Positions 26,151-34,890 of a stretch of DNA of 64,000 bases are shown here, one piece after another. The notes under the pieces are model-generated. The model ran no database searches. It saw only the letters and a program-made list of their open reading frames with translations, and was not told where the DNA came from. The position numbers and the translations under genes are program-made. Numbering within the stretch: position 1 is the first letter of the stretch; each line of letters starts with the position of its first letter. This DNA comes from Acidobacteriota bacterium (GTDB lineage: Bacteria > Acidobacteriota > Terriglobia > Bryobacterales > Bryobacteraceae): positions 1 to 64,000 of the forward strand of contig JANXSF010000003.1 in NCBI GenBank assembly GCA_025352795.1. Direction: 5' to 3'.

Positions 26151-26461
26151 GGTGCAAAATCTTTCCCTCGCCCCGTCCGGCTCTACCTCACGCGTCTTGA
26201 TGAACTTTGGGCTTCGCTGTTCCCAGCCAGCTTGCCGCCCGCACCCGACCTCACTGCCGATTCGTGTTCCTACGGTCGAGAGTTTGCTACACGCTTCTTT
26301 CAACTTCACCTCGCGGCTACGCCTTGCGCTTCGCCACGGTTACCATCATCGGTCCCGGTTGGCTCCTTTCATCCAACTAGATTCTGCACATGCTGGGCAC
26401 TGTGGCAGGCAGTTTTGCCTGCCAGCTTACCAACGGGACTTCTATAACAAAGCGACGTGAA
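26005..26461. other. Unidentified noncoding block, possibly mobile-element derived
   Basis: About 450 bp between the toxin truncation point and the RDD gene hold no supported gene; small frames here are Ser/Pro/Leu-rich and overlap each other. A perfect hairpin, GGCAGGCA-GTTT-TGCCTGCC, lies at 26404-26423. The wording of the block (AGATCTCCCCAGGTAAGG near 26134, CACATGCTGGGCAC near 26388) reminds me of noncoding repeats seen beside mobile elements in other bacteria, but I cannot name a family. A nucleotide search would settle it. Confidence 0.4.
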
Positions 26462-27223
26462 TTAACTGCGGAAAAGGATTTCTGCCACATTTCGCACATA
26501 CTGTTCATCCGCTAACTGTTCCACAGCCTCTGACGGAAATGGCACTTGGCTTTTGAAATATCCGGCTAACTCTCCAAACAGTTCCAATCGAGCTTGCGGT
26601 TCCAAAGTGTCCCTCCGCAACAGCGCCTCCAACGTGAGCGAAGCCAGATGCGGGGTCACTTTTTGACGCAGCCTTGCTGCTAAATGGCCATGTTCGGCCA
26701 GCGAATTGAACTTAGCGCCAAAAACATTTTCCAGCGAAGGCTGCTTGTGGTCCAACACACGAATCACCACCGTTCCCGCAGCAATATCGCCCAGACGCTG
26801 CCCAAAGCGCTGGTAAATGGAAACCATTCCACCCAGTAAGTAGAACACTGGCAGCATATCCGCCGGGCGAAGTAAGTTACGGATGATCAACTGGCTGGCA
26901 TCCAGCCGCAGCCCCTGGGAATCCACCACACGCAGCTTCAAGATACGCTTACCGGGAGTCTGCCCTCGCCAAACTATCTCTGTTACCATCGAATAGAGTA
27001 AGTTCACCGCAAAGTAAATCAGTGCCGTGATGGCTGCGTAATAGTCCTTAGAAATCGGCGCCAGTGGTGCCAGAAATTGAGTGATCATTGCTGCGATGCC
27101 ACCGGAAATCAACAGGTCCAAACAGCAGGCCAACATACGCGTCACCGGACTGGCCAGTGGCAGACGAAAGGTCACGCCTTCTGGCGTTTGAATGGTGAGA
27201 ATGCTGCCTTCGTAAGTGGTCAC
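26462..27223 (-). CDS. RDD-family membrane protein
   Basis: The 253-residue protein carries an RDD domain at residues about 20-165, with hydrophobic segments near 30-50 and 65-90 and the family motif WRGQTPGKRILKLRVVD; the segment FGQRLGDIAAGTVVIR closes the domain. The last 90 residues are cytoplasmic and helical (RLGELLGDL-like leucine-rich stretches). The start is GTG at 27223, five bases after AGGAG and three bases past the stop of the SpoIIM-like gene; longer frames upstream are overlap artefacts. It is the last gene of the ten-gene MoxR operon. RDD proteins are found with these partners in many phyla; their function is not established. Confidence 0.85.
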   Translation of the reverse strand: MTTYEGSILTIQTPEGVTFRLPLASPVTRMLACCLDLLISGGIAAMITQFLAPLAPISKDYYAAITALIYFAVNLLYSMVTEIVWRGQTPGKRILKLRVVDSQGLRLDASQLIIRNLLRPADMLPVFYLLGGMVSIYQRFGQRLGDIAAGTVVIRVLDHKQPSLENVFGAKFNSLAEHGHLAARLRQKVTPHLASLTLEALLRRDTLEPQARLELFGELAGYFKSQVPFPSEAVEQLADEQYVRNVAEILFRS

Positions 27224-27225
27224 AG

Positions 27226-28215
27226 TTACTCCTGCCCTCTTCCGGCGAAGGCCAGATACAAAGTAAGCAGGATTAATTCCAACATTCCGAATCCGATCTT
27301 TACCGAGTAAGGCAGCACAGGCGCATGGTACTGCGAGAAGAACGATTCCACTATTCCGGCCCACACCAACAACAGAGCCGCACCGCTGATAATAGTGACA
27401 ATATCTGGTGCCACCGCCCGCATTCGTTCCCGACGATTGTCGCGACTACCCCAACCAATCAGTGCATGAGCGATGAGTAGGCCAGCTTGTCCACCCAGCA
27501 AAATGGCGGGGATTTCAGTCGCCCCATGGGGCAGTAACCATGCAAATAAAAACGTGCTAAATCCGCTGGAAATGTAATCGTAAGCGACGGCACCTAGTAC
27601 CACGCCGTTATAAAACAGTACAATGATGGTGCCAATGCCGTAAGTCATCCCCAGGGCCATGGCGGTAATGCTAACCCGAATGTTGTTCTGCATTAACTGG
27701 GCAGCAAAGTTTCCCTTTTTGCCTTCCAGATCTTTACTGCGACCACTCTCTTCTTGAGACACTCGTTCCGCCGGTGTGCCTTGTAAGTGTGAAAACGGTA
27801 AAACCACAGCCTTCGCCTCTTTATCCATTGAAACCGCGAGTGCTCCAAATGCGCACCCTGCCAATGTGAGTAACACAGCCAACTGAAACGCAGTTACTCG
27901 TCTGCGGAATGCAACTGGCAGAGTAACTGCCAACCAATGCCATGGCCGGAATCGACCCCGACTGGTGCGTTCCTGCATTTCTCCATAAGCTCGACTTACT
28001 AAGTTCTCCAAGTAAGTTCGAAGATCAGAATCAGAGGCAAATGGTTCCATGCGGGCCAAGTCGGCGGCAGCTCTTTGATATAAGGAATGAAAACGAATCG
28101 ACTCAGCAACAGGCATTTGCTGCTGCGGATCATTTTCAAGACGCGTCAGCATCTGTTCAAGCGATTCCCAATGAGGACGACCAGCCTGCACAAAACGCGC
28201 TAAGTCGATGATCAT
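27226..28215 (-). CDS. Stage II sporulation protein M-like (SpoIIM/DUF95) membrane protein
   Basis: The 329-residue protein has a cytoplasmic helical N-terminus (DLARFVQAGRPHWESLEQML, SLYQRAAADLARMEPF) and at least five transmembrane segments, with the SpoIIM-like core ITAMALGMTYGIGTIIVLFY, LPHGATEIPAILLGGQAGLL. In Firmicutes SpoIIM belongs to a peptidoglycan-degrading complex; in Gram-negative MoxR operons its role is unknown. The gene overlaps the DUF58 gene by 4 bp and is translationally linked to the RDD gene. Sporulation is not implied. Confidence 0.87.
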   Translation of the reverse strand: MIIDLARFVQAGRPHWESLEQMLTRLENDPQQQMPVAESIRFHSLYQRAAADLARMEPFASDSDLRTYLENLVSRAYGEMQERTSRGRFRPWHWLAVTLPVAFRRRVTAFQLAVLLTLAGCAFGALAVSMDKEAKAVVLPFSHLQGTPAERVSQEESGRSKDLEGKKGNFAAQLMQNNIRVSITAMALGMTYGIGTIIVLFYNGVVLGAVAYDYISSGFSTFLFAWLLPHGATEIPAILLGGQAGLLIAHALIGWGSRDNRRERMRAVAPDIVTIISGAALLLVWAGIVESFFSQYHAPVLPYSVKIGFGMLELILLTLYLAFAGRGQE

Positions 28216-29531
28216 AGCAATTGCCTCTGCTTAGCATTACCGTAGAGTTTCACCAGTTGCTCAACCGCCGTGCCCGGTTCAAGCAGAGTCAATCGAACCC
28301 CTTGGCGTCGCAATTCGATTTGCGTTTGCTCCAACCCTCGCCAAGCCGTATGGCTGGCCAATCGCGCATAAACATCGTCCACCGTTGCGGCATCGTCCCT
28401 AGAAAACATCGGACTGAGGGAGAGAGGTGACAGCACACCAGCAAGAATTAGATGCTGTTTCCCCAGCATTCGCGTGGCTCGCGCAAAGGATTCAGCAATC
28501 ACCGGATCATCCAACTGCGTAAGGAAAATTAGCATCGCGCGCCGTCTTAGGCGCATGCGCAGAAAGGTGGCCATCTCCTCAAAGTCTGGAGACACCAGGC
28601 TGGGATGAATCTGATAAATCGCGTCGCGACAAGCGGCATAGTGCGCTTTGCCATTGCGCGCACGAACAAAACCGTGAATCTTGTCACTGAATGCGGCTAA
28701 ACCGAAAAGGTCGCCATTGCTTTTCGCAGCAGCACCCAACAGTAAGCCAGCGGTAATGTAATGTTCCAACACCGATTCACCGTCAATGGCGCGCTGACTA
28801 AGTCGCGAGGAATCTATGATGACGTAGATTTCCTGCGTCCGCTCCACTTGATAAATCTTAGTGACTGGTTTAGCACGACGGGCGGTAGCCTTCCAATGTA
28901 TCTGATCGTAAGCGTCCCCTGGGGCGTATTCGCGAAGCTTTTCAAATTCACGACCCTGCCCCACCTGACGCTGCGCATGCACCCCCGCCAAACCTTTGCG
29001 TAGTGCCAGAAGACCCGCAGGCGTGCGTAAATTCGGGTAAACCAATATTTCCAGGTGGATCGGCTTTTCAGCTCGCTTCTTCCATAGCCCTAACGGGGAA
29101 ACCGTTTCCAGGTAATAACGGTCCAAAAGATAACGCCCGCGACGTTGGGCAGTAAGTGTCCATTCAATGGCATAGGAGCTTGGTAAAGCGGGTATGTCAA
29201 CGAGTTGTTCCTCCACCTTTCGCTCAAAGCTTTCCGGAAAGTCCAGTGCGATGCGCAGACGCTTCAACTTACTCGATTCATTGTTGAGTAACATGCGGAA
29301 GGTAGCTTCGCGACCTTTATACATCCGCACTGGCTCAGAACCAACCAAGGTCGGCAGGTCGATTCCATCCAGGGCAACACGCCCCAGCAAGGCATCCAAT
29401 ATCGCAACAATTGCGCACGCGGTTATGACCAGCCAACCCACCGATGACATTCCTGAGATCAATGCGCTGGCAACCGCCGCCGGAAATGGAACCAGCATCA
29501 CGAACCACAATAATCTGGAAGAAGGCATCAT
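28212..29531 (-). CDS. DUF58 domain protein (vWA-like)
   Basis: The about 439-residue protein has two N-terminal transmembrane segments (residues about 5-45), a beta-rich stretch, and the DUF58 signature GREFEKLREYAPGDAYDQIHWK, followed by a vWA-like fold beginning EIYVIIDSSRL with a DxS metal-binding motif. DUF58 proteins are partners of MoxR AAA+ ATPases. The start ATG at 29531 is four bases beyond the MoxR stop; GTG at 29555 inside the MoxR tail would add eight residues and is an alternative. It belongs in the middle of the operon and overlaps the next gene by 4 bp. Confidence 0.87.
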   Translation of the reverse strand: MMPSSRLLWFVMLVPFPAAVASALISGMSSVGWLVITACAIVAILDALLGRVALDGIDLPTLVGSEPVRMYKGREATFRMLLNNESSKLKRLRIALDFPESFERKVEEQLVDIPALPSSYAIEWTLTAQRRGRYLLDRYYLETVSPLGLWKKRAEKPIHLEILVYPNLRTPAGLLALRKGLAGVHAQRQVGQGREFEKLREYAPGDAYDQIHWKATARRAKPVTKIYQVERTQEIYVIIDSSRLSQRAIDGESVLEHYITAGLLLGAAAKSNGDLFGLAAFSDKIHGFVRARNGKAHYAACRDAIYQIHPSLVSPDFEEMATFLRMRLRRRAMLIFLTQLDDPVIAESFARATRMLGKQHLILAGVLSPLSLSPMFSRDDAATVDDVYARLASHTAWRGLEQTQIELRRQGVRLTLLEPGTAVEQLVKLYGNAKQRQLL

Positions 29532-29535
29532 AAAG

Positions 29536-30501
29536 TTATAAAGGAACCGCAACACTTTCCAGCAATCGGTGCACTACTTCGGCCGCTGTGATCCCTTCAA
29601 TTTCGTACTCTGGCCTGACGATAAAGCGATGCGTGAGAACCCCAGAAGCCATCGCTTTCACGTCATCAGGCGTGACAAAATCTCGCATGGCCAGTGCTGC
29701 ATGAGCTCGGCTCGAAGATAGAAGTGCCTGTGTGGCCCGCGGACCTGCCCCCACCAGTAAACTTTCTTCAGTGCGCGATCGACGCACTAAGTCAACGATG
29801 TAAGCCACAAGTTCGGGTCGCATTTGCACGTCATTCAAAGCAGCCCGCGCGGCTGTTAGTTGACCCGCATCCAGCACCGGTTTCACTTCGCCGCGGGTGA
29901 GTACTTGTTCGGGGGATGAGTCGCCCAACATGCGATTAGCAAGTTCCATCTCCGCTTCACGACCAGGCCAACCAATGTTGATCTTCAGCAGAAAGCGATC
30001 TTTCTGCGCTTCCGGCAAGGGATACGTACCTTCATATTCAATGGGGTTTTGCGTAGCAAATACTGTGAAGTCGCTGGACAGTTTGTGAGTTACTCGATCA
30101 ATCGTAACGGACCGTTCCTGCATGGCTTCGAGCAGTGCAGATTGCGTCTTGGCCGGGGCGCGATTAATTTCGTCAGCTAATAGAAAGCTTGTGAAAACGG
30201 GGCCCTCAATCAACTTGAAGTCGCGACGTTCCATGTCGAACACATTGGTACCAGTAATGTCCGATGGCATTAAATCAGGCGTGAATTGAATGCGGGCAAA
30301 ATCGCAACCCAATACACGTGCCAGCGTTCTGGCCAGCAAAGTTTTGGCAACCCCTGGCACGCCTTCCAACAGCCCATGCTGATTGGTGAGCACCACCACC
30401 AAAGCCTGATCTATAGGGCCGTCCTGCCCAATGATTACGCGGCGCACTTCGGCCCGAGCCTGATTCAGTATCTGATGCAATTGTTCGAGTCGTTCTGTCA
30501 T
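29536..30501 (-). CDS. MoxR-family AAA+ ATPase
   Basis: The 321-residue ATPase is a chaperone-like AAA+ protein that typically assembles or activates vWA partners. Walker A is GVPGVAKT (near 52), Walker B LLADEINRAP (near 116), sensor 1 FATQNPIEYEGTYPLPEAQK, and sensor 2 lies in GAGPRATQALL. The ATG at 30501 follows AGGAAAA and overlaps the stop of the DUF4350-like gene by 4 bp; the longer upstream frame is an overlap artefact. It sits next to its expected partner, the DUF58 protein. Confidence 0.93.
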   Translation of the reverse strand: MTERLEQLHQILNQARAEVRRVIIGQDGPIDQALVVVLTNQHGLLEGVPGVAKTLLARTLARVLGCDFARIQFTPDLMPSDITGTNVFDMERRDFKLIEGPVFTSFLLADEINRAPAKTQSALLEAMQERSVTIDRVTHKLSSDFTVFATQNPIEYEGTYPLPEAQKDRFLLKINIGWPGREAEMELANRMLGDSSPEQVLTRGEVKPVLDAGQLTAARAALNDVQMRPELVAYIVDLVRRSRTEESLLVGAGPRATQALLSSSRAHAALAMRDFVTPDDVKAMASGVLTHRFIVRPEYEIEGITAAEVVHRLLESVAVPL

Positions 30502-31529
30502 GATTTTTCCTGCAAGATTCGCGATATTGTTTGATACATTTCCACCGGTTTCCCGTTGCTGGATGCAGCTTGTTCTACACGTGCCATGCGAGCGGCTTGA
30601 TACGCGGGCAATCCTGTTTTCGATTTCTTCCATTCTGCAAGGCAGGTGGCTATGAGTTGTTTTTCAGGGATGGAACGGCGGAATAAGTTAGTAAGTCCCA
30701 CCACCGAGGAACGGCCTGTAAGTCCCGCCGCATTGGTAAGCTTGTGCGGCAACAGTGAACTGGATCCGCTCCAAATAAAAAGTCCCGCCCATACCAGCAA
30801 CACACCCAAGGCAGGGGCCAGATGGTATCGAAGCAGCAGGCCCATCAAGCTTCCTGTTTCGGCAATGCCCAGGCTCTCTTCATCAAAAATGATTTCTGGC
30901 GATGTTCCTAAAATCTTTGCCAGCAATTCGGAATCGCGTTCTGTGCGTAGTCCTTCGTTGGAAAGTATGATCGGCTTGGTAATCAGCACCACGGAACCAT
31001 TTCCAAGGCTTCGTTCGGCAACTAGGCAATCTGCTTTTTCAGAAAGCAGGCAGGTCCACACAGGGTCTTCGATCCGTAACACTAGCCCCGATATATTATT
31101 GTTTTGAAGCAAAGGACGCAAATGAATCTTCAAGCGTGATGCAAAACCGGGAGGATATTTCAAATTCTTTTCTGAGTTGGAGGCAGTGAATCCAATCACC
31201 ATATGGGCACCTTCCAAAGTCATTCGTTCCCAGGTGCTGGGCTTTAACTCGCCGCCCATCCAAATTTCAGGATGCATGCCAAGATGCAGCACTGTTGCTT
31301 TGGTGCCCAATCTATTTTCCAGCGGTTTGAATGATCGCGAAACTTTGTATATACCCGTCTCGCTCAACGCATCGTAGAGTGCCTTGGTCCCCACCGGGTC
31401 ACTGCGTAGCGAAGAGTAAGCAGGATATAGTGACCCCGTACCACTGGTAAGCAGTTGTATCTGAAACATCAGAAATACAAACCCGGCAATGCTAAGGATC
31501 AACGCACCACCAATCAACTTACTACGCAT
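30498..31529 (-). CDS. DUF4350-like membrane-anchored protein
   Basis: The 343-residue protein has an N-terminal membrane anchor (LIGGALILSIAGFVFLMF) and a second segment near residue 255-275 (APALGVLLVWAGLFIWSG). The soluble part includes SSLRSDPVGTKALYDALSET, the pattern of the DUF4350 group found in MoxR operons, with a Rossmann-like arrangement (VLHLGMHPEIW, AHMVIGFTA). The ATG at 31529 overlaps the previous gene by 8 bp. No enzyme motif is visible; it probably forms part of the membrane complex encoded here. Confidence 0.75.
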   Translation of the reverse strand: MRSKLIGGALILSIAGFVFLMFQIQLLTSGTGSLYPAYSSLRSDPVGTKALYDALSETGIYKVSRSFKPLENRLGTKATVLHLGMHPEIWMGGELKPSTWERMTLEGAHMVIGFTASNSEKNLKYPPGFASRLKIHLRPLLQNNNISGLVLRIEDPVWTCLLSEKADCLVAERSLGNGSVVLITKPIILSNEGLRTERDSELLAKILGTSPEIIFDEESLGIAETGSLMGLLLRYHLAPALGVLLVWAGLFIWSGSSSLLPHKLTNAAGLTGRSSVVGLTNLFRRSIPEKQLIATCLAEWKKSKTGLPAYQAARMARVEQAASSNGKPVEMYQTISRILQEKS

Positions 31530-33054
31530 TGGCAGACCGCCTGATTTCTTCAATTTGTCCCAGTAAGTGGGTGTAAGTTTCACCGTCCACGCAATGTTTC
31601 CCGTACCATCCCTTTTCAAATAATTGAAGGGATTGCGAAAACACCAGCGGCACTTGTGGATAGGTTCTAGCCCGTCGTTCCAACTCGCCTAAATATTCCT
31701 GCCCAGATTTCCACTTTCGGATGGACACCAATTCGCGATGCATCAAATGATTCAATCCAGCCAAATAAAGCGCCCGACTAGCCAGGCGGAACTCCCCTTT
31801 GCCCGCTTCTTCTTCGGCCAGGGCCAACCATTCTTCTTCAGGCAATTGATCGGCAGTAACAGTTTCGTCCTTCAAATCAACCTTCACCGCTTCCGCTGAA
31901 ACAGCCACACCCGCAACTGGCTTGATCCTGCCCGTGCGTTGCCTATAGAAAATGGCACCCAACGCTAGCAGGAATATTGCAGCGGAAATATACAGCAATA
32001 GTTCCAGCGTACTTCGATTTGGATCAGTACCCATCGAAGGCGGAGATTTATCTGGACCCTTGTCAAACAACTTCTTGAGAAGCGCACTTACCCAATCTAC
32101 AGCGCTGTTCCACGCTCGGTTAATACCTTCCAACCAGGCAGGCGGCTTCCCTTCTTTCGGCTCACGCCACAGGAATTCATCTCGTTCCAACACCTTGCCA
32201 ATGGCCGTATCTAGTTTGTCGGTTGCATGAATTGGAGTCTGCGCCGGAAGCGCCGTAGCAATTACAGCAAGGATCATCAGAATGGCGGCGGCACGGCGGA
32301 AGTCGATCCGTAAATCTTCGCCAGTTGCTACTGTTTGGCTATAGAAACAGCCAAGTGTGAAGAAGGCGTCCAGCAGTGGGTCAAAGACTAAGTAGACAAT
32401 CAGACTTACAAAAACTAACAACACTGGACTTACAATGCGCGAGCCTAAGCGAGACAGTTCTGTTTCCATACCGAAGAACATTTTTAGAAACTGGGGCAGC
32501 ATTGCAAAGAACACAGTGCAGTTCAAAAAGGTAACCAGTGCCGCCAGACTGATGATACTGAGTGCGATCCAGCTTTGCCTGCTGACTCCTAACGACAAAC
32601 GCCAGGAATGCGACGCCGGTTGGGGCACGTCGGAAGCAGAAAATAGTTGCAGGTTTTTGAAGAAGCCCAGCACCTGAGGATAGGGCAAGGTTGCCACCAT
32701 CGCCAAAGGAATTGCAATCAGCGCTAACGGTTGAATGGCAATAGTAACAAGGATCATTCGTATCATTCGCCAACGCATCCATGGGCGTGCTTCCCCGGTG
32801 AGGGAATCATACAGCTTGTTAGTGAAAATAGCCTGCCAGACATTCTTCCAAAGAAATAGCAGGGTCAGCACCAAAGAGTACTCTGGCAAATGCTGATCCG
32901 ATCGGGAATTGTAAGCCATGTCGGCGAAGTAAAAAAGTAACGCACAAGCCCAAGGCAGCGCGCCCACGCAATAAAGGGCGATGCCAGATATGCCCGATTG
33001 CCTTAGCAAATCAACTGATCGTTCCAAAAGTTCAATGCCGGATCGTGAATTCAT
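31522..33054 (-). CDS. DUF4129-like multi-spanning membrane protein
   Basis: This 510-residue protein has about six transmembrane segments in residues 25-300, a cytoplasmic or periplasmic linker (REPKEGKPPAWLEGINRAWN), one more transmembrane segment (ELLLYISAAIFLLALGAIFY near 368) and a C-terminal helical region (AEEEAGKGEFRLASRALYLA, LGELERRART, FSQSLQLFEKGWYG) that fits DUF4129. DUF4129 proteins accompany MoxR/DUF58 and are often fused to transglutaminases, though none is seen here. The ATG at 33054 overlaps the zinc-finger gene stop by 4 bp. Confidence 0.72.
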   Translation of the reverse strand: MNSRSGIELLERSVDLLRQSGISGIALYCVGALPWACALLFYFADMAYNSRSDQHLPEYSLVLTLLFLWKNVWQAIFTNKLYDSLTGEARPWMRWRMIRMILVTIAIQPLALIAIPLAMVATLPYPQVLGFFKNLQLFSASDVPQPASHSWRLSLGVSRQSWIALSIISLAALVTFLNCTVFFAMLPQFLKMFFGMETELSRLGSRIVSPVLLVFVSLIVYLVFDPLLDAFFTLGCFYSQTVATGEDLRIDFRRAAAILMILAVIATALPAQTPIHATDKLDTAIGKVLERDEFLWREPKEGKPPAWLEGINRAWNSAVDWVSALLKKLFDKGPDKSPPSMGTDPNRSTLELLLYISAAIFLLALGAIFYRQRTGRIKPVAGVAVSAEAVKVDLKDETVTADQLPEEEWLALAEEEAGKGEFRLASRALYLAGLNHLMHRELVSIRKWKSGQEYLGELERRARTYPQVPLVFSQSLQLFEKGWYGKHCVDGETYTHLLGQIEEIRRSANA

Positions 33055-33344
33055 AAGCCACCCGAATGAAACGTGGTGGGAATTTGTGACAGCGCCCAAC
33101 CAAGATAATAGTGAGTCATCCAGCACAACAGAAATCCGCCGGCAGCGTAAGTGGACCAAAGTGCCCAACGAGTTCCAGGAGCATTCTTTGTAACATCGGA
33201 TAAGCTTGCAAGGCAGCGCGTGCAAGTCAAGCGGCCATCGTGTTCCACCACGCATTCCCGACAGTAGAAATGTTTACAGGAAGGGCAGCGCGCTACGGCT
33301 TCGCGTCCTGAATGGTACAAGCACCGTTGTTCAAAGAGTGCCAA
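33051..33344 (-). CDS. Small B-box-like zinc-finger membrane protein
   Basis: The 97-residue protein begins with a zinc-binding module of B-box type: residues 8-45 hold CLYHSGREAVARCPSCKHFY followed by CRECVVEHDGRLTCTRC, giving eight Cys/His ligands in the cross-brace order. A single transmembrane segment follows (WALWSTYAAGGFLLCWMTHY). Such modules usually mediate protein contacts. It is co-directional and tightly spaced with its neighbours (2 bp from the upstream gene, 4-bp overlap with the downstream one). A related module occurs in the protein encoded 950 bp upstream. Confidence 0.75.
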   Translation of the reverse strand: MALFEQRCLYHSGREAVARCPSCKHFYCRECVVEHDGRLTCTRCLASLSDVTKNAPGTRWALWSTYAAGGFLLCWMTHYYLGWALSQIPTTFHSGGL

Positions 33345-33346
33345 GA

Positions 33347-34294
33347 TTAGCCGTCCTCAGGATCGCCGCTGCGCAAATGGATCAGGGTCAGTATGGCTGC
33401 GGGCAATCGCCATACAACAGAAAATACCGTGGATTCCATAAAATAAGGCCAATTACGAACAGTTTCAAGCAACGCCTTAGAGTTTGGCCCATCGGCAATC
33501 AGCTTCAAATAGTATCCGAAGTATCCCAAGACGATCACAGTTTCAATACCCAGCAGCACAAAGAACACTGGCAACCAAGTGGAATAGAAGGGATTGAGAT
33601 AGCCAAACAGTGGTCGACGCTGATAGGCCAAGATAGCAAAAAGAACTTCCGCCAGAAACACGTTTAAAGAAATGGTGCTTAACTGAGTGTTGGTCCATTT
33701 TAGCGAAGCTAACTGCAGAACAGCATTCAATAAGAAGCAGCCGAATAGAAGATAGCCGATCCACTTACTCATTCTATTGGCGGTTGGAGGCTGGTAACTT
33801 GCCTGTTGCGCATCAACTGTGCCCCCCGACACACTATCCAGTGATCCTTGTGAGGCGGTGATGACTCTATGCAGTTCGGTGACTACGCGATTAGCAGTAG
33901 AAACTCGCGTGATTGGCTTCAGCAGGTGTTCACTTACCGCGGTTCGCAATAGGCAACGGCACTTGGGTCCGCGCAACGTGTCCACAATTACGCTCACCAC
34001 CAATAAGCCTGCAGGGATAGCCAGAAATGCCTTCAAATAGCTGGAATCAGGAATAGTCAACGCACAGATAAACGCGCTGATGGTGAGTAAGCCCAGTGTG
34101 AGCTGTCGCATTGGATCTGGTTCTAATTGAGTAACTACAATGGCTTCGATGTCTTCCAACCGATAGCGCGTATATTCTTCGGTGAACCGGCTGGATTGCA
34201 GCATCAACAGATGATCTTCAGCCAGCCATAGTTGACTGTATTGAATCCAATGTCGCTTTTTGGGCGAGATCTTATTGTAAGTTGGTGTAGCCAA
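33347..34294 (-). CDS. Membrane protein with PH-like N-terminal domain
   Basis: I do not recognise a named family. The about 315-residue product has a beta-rich N-terminus (IQYSQLWLAEDHLLMLQSSR, TRYRLEDIEAIVVTQ) that resembles bacterial PH-like domains, then two transmembrane segments (near 70-110), a soluble stretch (CLLRTAVSEHLLKPITRVST) and four more segments in the C-terminal half. The start is uncertain: TTG at 34294 lies two bases after the upstream stop; longer frames overlap the zinc-finger gene. Its position inside the MoxR operon, between two zinc-finger genes, suggests a membrane-complex role. Confidence 0.6.
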   Translation of the reverse strand: MATPTYNKISPKKRHWIQYSQLWLAEDHLLMLQSSRFTEEYTRYRLEDIEAIVVTQLEPDPMRQLTLGLLTISAFICALTIPDSSYLKAFLAIPAGLLVVSVIVDTLRGPKCRCLLRTAVSEHLLKPITRVSTANRVVTELHRVITASQGSLDSVSGGTVDAQQASYQPPTANRMSKWIGYLLFGCFLLNAVLQLASLKWTNTQLSTISLNVFLAEVLFAILAYQRRPLFGYLNPFYSTWLPVFFVLLGIETVIVLGYFGYYLKLIADGPNSKALLETVRNWPYFMESTVFSVVWRLPAAILTLIHLRSGDPEDG

Positions 34295-34296
34295 GG

Positions 34297-34884
34297 TTAC
34301 GTAGCTCTCCGTAAGAAAAATAGCATCCAGGCGAGGACACCCCAACCCACCGATTGGATTGTTCCAAATAGGATTGCCAGAACAAAACGCGTCTTGCCAC
34401 GCGGAAGAATTCCCAATGGCGATCGCCAATGCTTACAGGAGTAATAAACAGCCAGCGGCGCAGTAATGAAAGTAAATATGGTTGCTGGATAAAGGAAGAA
34501 TGGTAGGGTGGCCAAGCTCAGTGCAATGGAATCGTGCATGGTGCGCCGGTTGTCAAATACTAGTAACTTCTTTGTCGTAGCGGCACCGTTCAAACAATCA
34601 GGACAAAGATGACGACCCTCCATGGCGCAATCACATATATGGCACAGAAAGCGACCGCATTCATCGCAGGGCAACACAGCGCGGCTCTGCGGATGATAAA
34701 AGCAACTGGCTTCACTTTGTTCCTGAATAGCTTCTGGAGCAACTGCTAGATGGACCCGATTGATGACTGGAAAAACAGAAACGTAAGTCAATTGGCCACA
34801 GCTCTTGCAGTGCTCCCCTTGCGGGTTGTTCCAAGCGGTGACTTCAACGGGCCACTGGCAAGCGGCGCAACGAACTTGCCCCAT
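34297..34884 (-). CDS. Zinc-ribbon and B-box-like membrane protein
   Basis: The 195-residue protein carries two zinc modules. Residues 1-32 are a ribbon (CAACQWPVEV, then HCKSCGQLTY), and residues about 60-100 form a B-box-like finger (CFYHPQSRAVLPCDECGRFL, then CHICDCAMEGRHLCPDC). Three hydrophobic segments follow (near 118-145 and 165-190). The layout resembles the small neighbour at 33051, suggesting that the two arose by duplication and act in the same complex. It starts 6 bp after the stop of the GYF-RDD gene and ends 2 bp before the next. Confidence 0.75.
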   Translation of the reverse strand: MGQVRCAACQWPVEVTAWNNPQGEHCKSCGQLTYVSVFPVINRVHLAVAPEAIQEQSEASCFYHPQSRAVLPCDECGRFLCHICDCAMEGRHLCPDCLNGAATTKKLLVFDNRRTMHDSIALSLATLPFFLYPATIFTFITAPLAVYYSCKHWRSPLGILPRGKTRFVLAILFGTIQSVGWGVLAWMLFFLRRAT

Positions 34885-34890
34885 GATCGC

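Noticed and set aside
26152-26460. Two overlapping small plus-strand frames in the noncoding block
   Set aside because: They overlap in different frames, have biased Ser/Pro/Arg composition and no motif; probably chance frames in repeat-like DNA.
27226-28215. Evidence for sporulation
   Set aside because: SpoIIM-like proteins occur widely in MoxR operons of non-sporulating bacteria and no other sporulation gene is seen.
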